Assembly (NCBI GenBank): GCA_017557885.1
Contig: JAFYXV010000004.1
Location: 62,001-126,000 of the forward strand
Direction: 5' to 3'
DNA length: 64,000 bases
DNA from: a bacterium
GTDB lineage: Bacteria; Auribacterota; UBA3054
Of the stretch, positions 44,357-52,335 are shown one piece after another. A program made the translations under genes and the position numbers. The notes beneath the pieces were generated by a model that saw only the letters and a list, made by a program, of their open reading frames with translations, searched no databases and was not told the origin of the DNA. Every line of letters starts with the position of its first letter. Position 1 is the first letter of the stretch.

Positions 44357-45230
44357 ACTGTTATTATTGATTGCTCTGCTTTCTTTCTGTGCGCCAGTAT
44401 ATGCCGACGTTCCCGTTAACGGCGACGTCTGGCATATGTCCGGCCTTGCGCCGGACAATCACCAGGAATGGAACAAACTCTTCCTGGAAGCCGAGGATTT
44501 GTCCGCCCAAAGAGCATACACCGAAGCCAGAATGATCGTCGACGACCTTATCAAGGATATCGGCACGAACAAGTTCAAACTAAAGAACGGCGACGACGCG
44601 GAGCTAACTCTGGCCGCCTGGAGATTAAGACTGTTTGTCCGCGAACCTAAGAACGCTCCCATAGCGTACCAAGAGATCGACGACACCCTAAAGCGCTACG
44701 CTGATATGGCCAAAGGCAAACGTTACTGGGCCTATAAGATGATGTACGTCATAAGCGAAGACTTCCACTATCACCGCCAAGAGATACAAAAGCACGACGA
44801 GGCCATGGCCGATTGCTTCTTATACGATCCCCAAGACAGCATCCTATATCTAATAGACTGCTACTACCATCACCCCTGGAATTTTGAACATATGACCAAT
44901 TTCTGGGCCATTTACGACAAGAACGGCGGAAGAAAAGATCCGGAAGTTGAAATGGCAAGGATCTTCACCACCGGCGACAGGGAAAGCAAAATCAGCAAAG
45001 GCATCCAGTGGCTCGACAAGAACGCCGACGCTGATCAAACTGTTATAGGCCTTTGCTTAAAAGGGATCGATCTGAATCTAAGCGGAGACGAAAAAGAAGA
45101 GAAACTTTATCGCGCCGCGCTTCGCAAACTAGCTTTATCGAACACCAACGACACAAAACGCCTTCCGATTTCCTCAATGGCTCTGCAAGAACTTGAGAAA
45201 CTGGACGCGATAAATAAATGGAATAAATAA
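44346..45230 (+). CDS. secreted alpha-helical protein, shorter paralogue of the preceding gene
   Basis: 294 residues with a signal peptide ending at about residue 20 (PVYA). It matches the N-terminal part of the preceding 648-residue protein in order and motif (VNGDVWHMSGL; YADMAKGKRYWAYKMMYV; later NFWAIYDKNGG against KYWNELSNSD) and lacks that protein's C-terminal TPR-like half. Its ATG lies inside the end of the previous gene (11-base overlap). The first gene of cassette B begins 10 bases after its stop, so it is in the same operon. Family and function unknown. Confidence 0.7.
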   Translation: MKNRLLLLIALLSFCAPVYADVPVNGDVWHMSGLAPDNHQEWNKLFLEAEDLSAQRAYTEARMIVDDLIKDIGTNKFKLKNGDDAELTLAAWRLRLFVREPKNAPIAYQEIDDTLKRYADMAKGKRYWAYKMMYVISEDFHYHRQEIQKHDEAMADCFLYDPQDSILYLIDCYYHHPWNFEHMTNFWAIYDKNGGRKDPEVEMARIFTTGDRESKISKGIQWLDKNADADQTVIGLCLKGIDLNLSGDEKEEKLYRAALRKLALSNTNDTKRLPISSMALQELEKLDAINKWNK

Positions 45231-45240
45231 AAGGAGAAAT

Positions 45241-46677
45241 ATGAAAAAACTTTTAACTTTCTTTGTGCTTTTAAGCGCAATTGCTCTGGCATCTAACGAT
45301 CCGCCAGTGCTAGTAATCCATGGCCCAAATTATGTTGCCGCTTCAAGTTATGGCGTAGATTACCATATGGGAATTGGCGGACATTTAAACGGAGATCCTG
45401 TTGGACGATTATGGTGGGTTATTGATGAGAACGGAGTTCAACAAGATGATTGGATTGTGAGTGGAGGAACAAGCATAGATGCAAAGATTAATATTTTGTC
45501 TGATTGCACAATATATGCGAGGTTTCATTATAAGGAATGGCGTACGGAAATAGATAAATATATATACGATTCATATGAAGTAAAAACTGGGACGCCGACA
45601 TTTACGGTGGAAGATGCCGGAAGTATTCACAATGGCCAGTATGATACCACGATCACAGGGATTACAACTAGGGTAATTCACTTTAATATTGACAGAGACG
45701 AAGAAGGAGATCTGTCTGATAGTTATAAGCCGGATTATCAAATCAATGGAGAAAAACATCTAAGTCAAGACGACGATATTTTGCCACTGTTTATAAGCCA
45801 TTCTCCTTCTAGAATGAATGTTAAGTATATTAAACTGGTTGTTGAATCTCCGCATATACGCTTATGCAGAATCAATCCAGGACTTCCGAATGTTTGTATT
45901 CCAATAACAACAACAGGTTCAAGTACGGTTTATTGCGGGGATGGCAATAATTTAGGTAGGATATTTGATCGGAATTTATACTTGGAGGGCATGAGAATAA
46001 GGGTAGGCAATTTAAAAATTAAATATGTGTTGGATAATGGATATTCAACCACGATTGCTGACCTGAGGTATAGAACGTGTGCGGATATAGCTGGACGCCA
46101 AGAAATGGCGATCGATAACAGTAGTACTTTTCCATACGCTCAATCGTTATCGCTTACTGGCTGTGAGTTTTCTTTGTATGATACATATAATATAACGAAC
46201 GCTCCTCCGTTTTTAACCGATAGCAATGATTACAACGCTCCCGCCTTAGCGGTTGATTACTTTTGGGATGTGCTTAGAACCCCATTTAAAGTTAAGGTAG
46301 ATGAATGCGGGACGCCAGGCAATCCTTTTGTATATAGTAACAGTTGTTGGTACACGTCTTACGAAGCCTTTGGAGGATCTGTGGCTTTTTATGAATCGTC
46401 GTTATGGGAGCCAAAATTGTTTAACGGTGTTTCTCTAAATAATGCTCGCGTTATAAATTACGAGGATTTATCCACAGCGATTAGATCATCTTATGAACCT
46501 GGCATTTGCCCGGATTGGAAAATGTTTTATATGAAGTTAACTGGGCTTTATGGTTGGTATAGCGATGCCGTTTTGCATCACAGAGGCGAGGTGTTGTATC
46601 AATATTATTATGATTTGCATTCATCCAACAATCAATCAAATTGGCTTCCGAAAACATACGGGTTACAATTGGAATAA
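45241..46677 (+). CDS. cassette B gene 1: secreted ~478-residue protein with DDD-LP motif
   Basis: 478 residues; signal peptide MKKLLTFFVLLSAIALAS; AAGGAG ribosome-binding site 6 bases before the ATG. It is the paralogue of 40787-42175 and especially of 49963-51399, with the same N-terminal NDPPVL, DKYIYDSYEV and GTPTFTV. Shared motifs: HFNIDRDEEG, DDDILPLFISHSPSRMNV, YLEGMRIRVGNLKI, CADIAGRQ, YNAPALAVD, YTSYEAFGG and MFYMKL with a late HHRGEVLYQYYYD. Probably an exported beta-rich protein. Function unknown. Confidence 0.75.
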   Translation: MKKLLTFFVLLSAIALASNDPPVLVIHGPNYVAASSYGVDYHMGIGGHLNGDPVGRLWWVIDENGVQQDDWIVSGGTSIDAKINILSDCTIYARFHYKEWRTEIDKYIYDSYEVKTGTPTFTVEDAGSIHNGQYDTTITGITTRVIHFNIDRDEEGDLSDSYKPDYQINGEKHLSQDDDILPLFISHSPSRMNVKYIKLVVESPHIRLCRINPGLPNVCIPITTTGSSTVYCGDGNNLGRIFDRNLYLEGMRIRVGNLKIKYVLDNGYSTTIADLRYRTCADIAGRQEMAIDNSSTFPYAQSLSLTGCEFSLYDTYNITNAPPFLTDSNDYNAPALAVDYFWDVLRTPFKVKVDECGTPGNPFVYSNSCWYTSYEAFGGSVAFYESSLWEPKLFNGVSLNNARVINYEDLSTAIRSSYEPGICPDWKMFYMKLTGLYGWYSDAVLHHRGEVLYQYYYDLHSSNNQSNWLPKTYGLQLE

Positions 46678-46699
46678 CTATAAGATAGGAGATAAAATC

Positions 46700-47629
46700 A
46701 TGAAAAATATATTAATATTATTTTTGGGCTTGACAATTTCAATTAATCTCTTTGCTCTGGAAGAAACGGAGTATTTGCGTTTGCTTTATAATGCGTCAAA
46801 AATAACTCCGATCTTAAGGGCTAATATTGACAAGGAGAAAGCCAAAGATTATCTATCCGTATCGGATGTAGCGCAATTTAATTCACTGCCTCCTTCTGAA
46901 GCGCTTCCTGTATTGATCGCTTCTTTGGAAAAAGGCGCGATCACCAATCGCATCGAGACTTTTGACAACATCCAGGCAACTAATATGGTAGTGGAATTCG
47001 CTAATTACAAGGCTTATTACCTGATGGGCTTGTCGTTTGGGTTCGATTCTGTAGGAACGGTTGCTTTCCCTTGGCTGACAGGCATCGGCCAAGATCTAAC
47101 TATACCAGTCACGCAGTATCATTACTTCTGGTGGTATGAAGGAAGAAAATATATGCCCAATATCTGGGAGAACTGGTATGCTTGCTGGCAGGAAGAAAAC
47201 GGCAGAGAAAAACCCAGAGAATTAGTCTTGAATCAACTGTCCAATGAGATAGCGGGATTCGGATATCATATCTTCCCTTATTTGGCTGATACGATAACAA
47301 CGGATAACACATTAACTAATGTGTTGCTCTCCTTGAGAGGCCCGCAACACGGTGGATGGATCTTCGAGGATTTTTCCAAGTGGTACAGGGAAAACAAAGC
47401 TAGGTTTACTCTGCCTGAATGCGAAACTCTGAAAAAGACAATGGAACGCACATCGCTCGATAAAATGCCCATTAGCAAATCCAATAAGGATGACATGCTA
47501 AGGTGGCAGAAAAACGAGGAACAATTCTATACCACCAATAGTTTCAACAATTACTATTGGTATTACAAAATCAACAGCAAGGAAGATGTTTCGGAAGAAG
47601 ACATTTTCCAAGCAAAATATGGGGATTAA
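46700..47629 (+). CDS. cassette B gene 2: secreted ~310-residue helical protein
   Basis: 309 residues from the ATG at 46700 (TAGGAG upstream). A longer in-frame start at 46550 lies inside gene 1 and is rejected. Signal peptide about 1-20. It matches 39836-40774 throughout: SEALPVLIASLEKGAITNRIE, FGFDSVGTVAFPWLTGIGQD, WWYEGRKYMPNIWENWYACW, FGYHIFPYLADT, FSKWYRENKARFTLPECETL and EEDIFQAKYGD. It sits 4 bases before gene 3. Function unknown. Confidence 0.75.
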   Translation: MKNILILFLGLTISINLFALEETEYLRLLYNASKITPILRANIDKEKAKDYLSVSDVAQFNSLPPSEALPVLIASLEKGAITNRIETFDNIQATNMVVEFANYKAYYLMGLSFGFDSVGTVAFPWLTGIGQDLTIPVTQYHYFWWYEGRKYMPNIWENWYACWQEENGREKPRELVLNQLSNEIAGFGYHIFPYLADTITTDNTLTNVLLSLRGPQHGGWIFEDFSKWYRENKARFTLPECETLKKTMERTSLDKMPISKSNKDDMLRWQKNEEQFYTTNSFNNYYWYYKINSKEDVSEEDIFQAKYGD

Positions 47630-47633
47630 TCTC

Positions 47634-49934
47634 ATGAAAAATATTATAGCCTTAATAATACTGATTGCGGCGACGTTTGCGTTCGCTGTCAACGAAGCTG
47701 TCAAGCCGGAAGGTGAAGGAACCGCTGAGTCTCCATACGTACTGACAAAAATTGAAAATCTTGTTTGGATGAACAACAACATGAGAACTTGCCAATCAAG
47801 TTTTTTCTGTCTGGGTAACGATATTGACGCCAGCGAAACGGCGGGATGGGAAACACAATTCGTACCAATAGGAACAGCAAAGACCAGCACCGGCAAGTCC
47901 TACAATTTTCAAGGAGTATTAGACGGAAAAAATTTTGCTATAAAAAATTTGCATAGCAGAAACAGCGGTTTAATACTTCATTTGGATGGAGCTGTAATCA
48001 AGAATCTGCATCTTGAAAATGTAAACTTGGGCAGACGTTATGCGGGAATAAACAAATCCGGTGGACTGACTCCAGAGTGTAGTAATAGCGTAATAACAAA
48101 TGTTCATGTTTCTGGGAAGATCAAAGGGACATATGAAGTGGGAGGCATTTGCGGTGAAGTTGAAGGATCACAGATTGTTAATTGTTCTTTCGTGGGATTT
48201 ATAAACGTATTTGGCGACGCTTCCGGCGAATATAGTTATGGCGGGATAGCCGGTTATGCAAGCTATAGCGATCTTAGCTATTGTAAAGCTTCCGGCTATA
48301 TAAACTGTGTTGACGGTTTTGCTCGCGTAGGCGGCATATGCGGATTTGTTTACGGAATGGATAATTATGATAAATACATTCCCCGCGTTCGTTATTGCAT
48401 CGCTGACATGAAAATTACGGCAGAAGGAAACATTGGCGGGATAGTGGGGCAGAATTTTATAGAAAATATTGTGAGATATCCAGGGTCACCTTCTTATGTT
48501 GCAACCGAAATGGGCCTCCTTGATAATTATTCCCTAAGCGTAGCCTATACGTCCCCAGAAAACACCGTTGGAGGTATTTGCGCGACTTTCAGCGAAAACA
48601 CCACTACCTCTTCGGAAAATTACTATGACAAGACAGGTATCAACGGCACTGTCGTTGGAAAAGGTTTGTCTCCAGAGAATATGAAAAAGCGGTCTTCTTA
48701 TACCAAGTGGGATTTCAACAAAGTTTGGACGATCAATGAAGGAGAATCAACCCCTTATTGGAAGCTGAGCAATGACAAACCTTATAGAATTGCTTATGTG
48801 TCAAATTTCTTAGGAACGCTTGGCGTTGAGCCGGAGGAAAAAAGCTATGCGTTTAAAGAGAATATAACCATAAACGTTACGACTCCTAAAAACGTCACTT
48901 TTTTCGGCATCCAAGGCGATATTGAAACTACAGAGACCAGTATTTCAGTCACTTTGCAAAAAGATCTAGCCATTGAAGGTGAGTTTGCCAGATACATTAA
49001 GACCGCAGGTGAATTCTTAAAAATCGGCAAAGATAAGGATTATCCCGCAGGCGGGCATTATATTCAATCCGTCAACATAAATATGCCCGAAATTGATGAT
49101 CCAACGCTGGGATCTTTTTGGGGCGTCTATGACGGGAACAATCGTGTGATCCGGGATGTTAAATTCAATACGAAGTCTTCGACTGCCATAGGTTTGTTTG
49201 GCAGCGTTTCTGAAGCCAAGATAAGCAACCTGGGAATATTGGAAGCCGAGAATAACAGCGGAAGCCGCTATTTTGGTTTTTTGGGAGGAGACGTTAACTA
49301 TTCGGAAATAAGCAATTGTTATGTCTATACTGATATGAATTTGGCAGGCGCCAACAATGCCGGAGGCTTATTCAATATTTTTGAGAAATCAAGGATGATA
49401 AGATGCGAATTCAAAGGCAACATTTATTCTGCGGACGTTTGGTTCGGCGGGCTGGTTTCTCAGGCGAAAAAAAGCTCGTTTGAAGAGTGCTCGGTGGAAA
49501 TGTTTACACAGTCCGGTGTAATAAAAAGCAAAATTGCTGGGCTAGTATTTTCAGCCTATGAAACTGATTTTGTAAATTGTTACGCGAAAGGAGACTGCTT
49601 CAATTATGCTTTAGTAGCGCCTTCGCCAAATCAAGAATTGTCTTTCTCTAATTGTTATGTGTTTGCTGAAAACAACTGCTCTTTGCCCAACTCGACTTTT
49701 TTAAACTGCTATTTCAATTCCAACTGCGTTGCTGCCGTTGAAGGCGTAACTGGTTTCGTCAGCGAAGAGGAAATGAAGAAACAGGAAACTTACGTCGGCT
49801 GGGACTTTGACGAGATCTGGGATATCGAAGAGGGAGTTGGAACGCCGTATTTCAGATACGCAGTGCCGGAGCCGGTTGGAACATTCCTGCTTCTCTTGTT
49901 GCCCTGGCTATTGGTTAAAAGACATTCAAATTGA
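47634..49934 (+). CDS. cassette B gene 3: GLUG beta-solenoid / InlB-like repeat protein with PEP-CTERM-like tail
   Basis: 766 residues from the ATG at 47634. The layout is the same as the paralogue at 37456-39831: signal peptide (about 1-20), first GLUG solenoid (GTAESPYVLTKIENLVWM ... FQGVLDGKNFAIKNL), InlB B-repeat-like domain from about residue 385 (LGVEPEEKSYAFKENITINV), second solenoid (IGKDKDYPAGGHYIQSVNIN), then AVPEPVGTFLLLLLPWLLV with a basic end KRHSN. The tail differs from the RKR ends of the A and C copies. The last ~45 residues before it (VEGVTGFVSEEEMKKQETYVG, then FDEIWDIEEGVGTPYFRY) are nearly identical in all three. No terminator follows; cassette C begins 28 bases later. Confidence 0.83.
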   Translation: MKNIIALIILIAATFAFAVNEAVKPEGEGTAESPYVLTKIENLVWMNNNMRTCQSSFFCLGNDIDASETAGWETQFVPIGTAKTSTGKSYNFQGVLDGKNFAIKNLHSRNSGLILHLDGAVIKNLHLENVNLGRRYAGINKSGGLTPECSNSVITNVHVSGKIKGTYEVGGICGEVEGSQIVNCSFVGFINVFGDASGEYSYGGIAGYASYSDLSYCKASGYINCVDGFARVGGICGFVYGMDNYDKYIPRVRYCIADMKITAEGNIGGIVGQNFIENIVRYPGSPSYVATEMGLLDNYSLSVAYTSPENTVGGICATFSENTTTSSENYYDKTGINGTVVGKGLSPENMKKRSSYTKWDFNKVWTINEGESTPYWKLSNDKPYRIAYVSNFLGTLGVEPEEKSYAFKENITINVTTPKNVTFFGIQGDIETTETSISVTLQKDLAIEGEFARYIKTAGEFLKIGKDKDYPAGGHYIQSVNINMPEIDDPTLGSFWGVYDGNNRVIRDVKFNTKSSTAIGLFGSVSEAKISNLGILEAENNSGSRYFGFLGGDVNYSEISNCYVYTDMNLAGANNAGGLFNIFEKSRMIRCEFKGNIYSADVWFGGLVSQAKKSSFEECSVEMFTQSGVIKSKIAGLVFSAYETDFVNCYAKGDCFNYALVAPSPNQELSFSNCYVFAENNCSLPNSTFLNCYFNSNCVAAVEGVTGFVSEEEMKKQETYVGWDFDEIWDIEEGVGTPYFRYAVPEPVGTFLLLLLPWLLVKRHSN

Positions 49935-49962
49935 TAAACAACTATCATAATTGAGGAACAGT

Positions 49963-51399
49963 ATGAAAAAACTTTTAATCTTCATTGCACTTTTAAGCGC
50001 AATTGCCTTAGCGTCAAACGATCCGCCGGTATTGCGTATTTCTGGGCAAAGTTATGTAGCCAAATATAGCTATGGCGTAAAATATCACATGGGAGTTGGA
50101 GGCAATTTAAACGGTATTCCTAAGGGACGCACTTGGGAGGTTAGAGACGAGGATAATATTCCTCAAAACTGGATAATAAGTGGGCAAAACAACATAGATG
50201 CCAAGATAAACATTCTCGGCAATTGTACTATATATGCCACATTACATTATGAGGAAGAAGGAACACATTTAGATAAATATATATGCGACTCGTATGAGGT
50301 AACGACTGGAACCCCGACATTCACAGTAGATTATGCCGGAAGTATATACGACGGACAATTTGATACTACGGTCACTGGAGTCGCAACCAGAGTAATCCAT
50401 TTTAATATTGATTCTGATTATTATCGAGCTGGTGTAACTACAGTGCCTGTAAATCTGGGCATAATAACGCCAGATTTTTTATTACAGCACAAAACGTCAG
50501 GAGAAGATGACGATATCTTGCCTTTCTTTATAAAGCATTTCCCTTCCCAAATGTATGTTAAATGTCTTAGGATAGGAATAGAAATTCCAAATCATTTGGC
50601 TTTGTATAGAAAGGGCAGTGCGTTAGAAGATTATTTTATGCCGTTGGGAACAACAGGAACATCATCAGTTGTCAATTGTGGCGATGACGAAACCTTGGGA
50701 CGAATATTTGATGGTTATTTATATTTAGAAGGAACGGCTTTGGGTGTTGGACATTTGAAGATTAATTATTTAAATTTGGACGGAGGCATTGTTTCGCAAA
50801 TTGCTGATTTAAAGTATAAAACTTGTGCCGATGTCAGTGGCAGACAACCTCTATCAAACGGCGCAACGTTGGAAGATATGGAGTTTAACAATCAATTAGA
50901 CGGATGCGAATGGTCTTTGTTTGACGAATCAAATTCAAGTTTTAGCAGTTCATATGATTATAACGCTCCTGCTTTTGCGGTAGATCATAATTGGAATGTT
51001 GTAAACAATCCTTTTAAGGTTTGGTGGGAAGACGTAGGAACTCCTGACAATCCGATAATAGTGGATCCGGATTCGGGTAAATATTTTACATCGTATGAGG
51101 CTTTTGGAGGAGTTAGAGAGTTTTTTGAAAGCGCATTGTGGACACCGCAATTAAGCTTGGGCGGTAGTCTTAATGATAGCGTGGTTTTGTATTATTTTAC
51201 CCAGGTCGCAGGGTATTATTCTTGGGCGGCTCTTCGTTCTTGGTCTACAACAGGAACGTTGCCGGCTTGGAATATGTTTTATATGAAACTCGACAGCGGT
51301 CCCATTCTTAATCACAGAGGAGAAGTGTTGTTCGATTATTCTTCCGAATTAAATTATTCCCCCGGTCCTATGAAATTTATGCTAAATTCTAATAATTAA
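49963..51399 (+). CDS. cassette C gene 1: secreted ~478-residue protein with DDD-LP motif
   Basis: 478 residues from the ATG at 49963 (GAGGAA upstream). Signal peptide MKKLLIFIALLSAIALAS, nearly the same as in the cassette B protein, and the following 120 residues are also close (ASNDPPVLRISGQSYVAKYSY, DKYICDSYEVTTGTPTFTVD), so B and C are the most recent duplicates. Core motifs: HFNIDSDYY, DDDILPFFIKHFPSQMYV, YLYLEGTALGVGHLKI, CADVSGRQP, YNAPAFAVD, FTSYEAFGG and LNHRGEVLFDY. Function unknown. Confidence 0.75.
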   Translation: MKKLLIFIALLSAIALASNDPPVLRISGQSYVAKYSYGVKYHMGVGGNLNGIPKGRTWEVRDEDNIPQNWIISGQNNIDAKINILGNCTIYATLHYEEEGTHLDKYICDSYEVTTGTPTFTVDYAGSIYDGQFDTTVTGVATRVIHFNIDSDYYRAGVTTVPVNLGIITPDFLLQHKTSGEDDDILPFFIKHFPSQMYVKCLRIGIEIPNHLALYRKGSALEDYFMPLGTTGTSSVVNCGDDETLGRIFDGYLYLEGTALGVGHLKINYLNLDGGIVSQIADLKYKTCADVSGRQPLSNGATLEDMEFNNQLDGCEWSLFDESNSSFSSSYDYNAPAFAVDHNWNVVNNPFKVWWEDVGTPDNPIIVDPDSGKYFTSYEAFGGVREFFESALWTPQLSLGGSLNDSVVLYYFTQVAGYYSWAALRSWSTTGTLPAWNMFYMKLDSGPILNHRGEVLFDYSSELNYSPGPMKFMLNSNN

Positions 51400-51408
51400 G
51401 GTAAGAAA

Positions 51409-52329
51409 ATGAAAAATATAATTCTTTTGGTTTTATTGTCAATTACCTTGGCGGTCAAAGCTGCTTATGCCGATTACGCGTCATTGCTTTACAAAGCTTC
51501 GGCTTTTGAAAGCATAATAGCTCTAGACAAGGATAATGCAGACAAATACGACGAATTGAAAGCCGCCAGCGTTCAATTGTCGTCTGTTCCAGTTTCAGAA
51601 GCATTGCCGGAACTGATGTCTTTGTTTGAAAGAAAAGTTATCACCAATCGTTTGGAGCGCATTGGCGACATAACGATAACCAATTATGCTGTGGGTTATG
51701 CCTATAAAAAAGCATTTTTGTTAACAGGTCTCACATTTGGTTTTAATTCCTATGGTCATATAGCTTTTCCTTGGCTAACCGGAAAAGGACAGCTAATGAC
51801 GATTCCCTCAACAATGTATTCTTTCTTCTGGTGGTATGAAGGAAGGCGCTATGTTGAGCAAATTTGGAACGCTTGGTATGCTTGCTGGCAAACCGAGTGT
51901 GGAAGAGAAAATCCCAGATCTCTTGTCAAGAAAACGCTTGCTGATGAAATTTGCGGATTAGGGTATTACGTTTTTCCGTTCCTTTATCAAAACTTGGAAA
52001 ACGACAAGAGCCTTAACGAGATCGTCTCAATGTTCAATGAACCAAGCCATGGCAACTGGGGTTTTAAGAATTTTTCCGAATGGTATAGCATAAATTCCAA
52101 TAGGTTTGTTTTGCCGACCGTTGAAACCATTTCGGTTGCAGGCAAAAGATTTGAGATATCCAATCTTCCTGTAAGCAAAATGACCCTCGATAGTATGCAA
52201 GCGTGGGAAAAGGCTGCTTCAGATTTTTATAGATCCAATAATATATCATCAAATTATTGGTACAATAAAATTCAAAATAAAAATATTATCAGCGAGGAAG
52301 ATATATTCCAAGCTAAATTTGCGAGGTAA
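51409..52329 (+). CDS. cassette C gene 2: secreted ~306-residue helical protein
   Basis: 306 residues; signal peptide about 1-21 (ending AYA). It is the paralogue of 39836-40774 and 46700-47629: VSEALPELMSLFERKVITNRLE, FGFNSYGHIAFPWLTGKGQL, FFWWYEGRRYVEQIWNAWYA, GLGYYVFPFLYQNLENDKSL, NFSEWYSINSNRFVLPTVETI and EEDIFQAKFAR. The conserved PECETL cysteine is missing here (PTVETI). Gaps of 9 and 6 bases to its neighbours place it in the operon. Function unknown. Confidence 0.75.
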   Translation: MKNIILLVLLSITLAVKAAYADYASLLYKASAFESIIALDKDNADKYDELKAASVQLSSVPVSEALPELMSLFERKVITNRLERIGDITITNYAVGYAYKKAFLLTGLTFGFNSYGHIAFPWLTGKGQLMTIPSTMYSFFWWYEGRRYVEQIWNAWYACWQTECGRENPRSLVKKTLADEICGLGYYVFPFLYQNLENDKSLNEIVSMFNEPSHGNWGFKNFSEWYSINSNRFVLPTVETISVAGKRFEISNLPVSKMTLDSMQAWEKAASDFYRSNNISSNYWYNKIQNKNIISEEDIFQAKFAR

Positions 52330-52335
52330 AGTACT

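Noticed and set aside
46550-46699. Extended N-terminus of cassette B gene 2
   Set aside because: It would overlap gene 1 by over 100 bases; the ATG at 46700 follows a ribosome-binding site and gives a proper signal peptide matching the paralogues.
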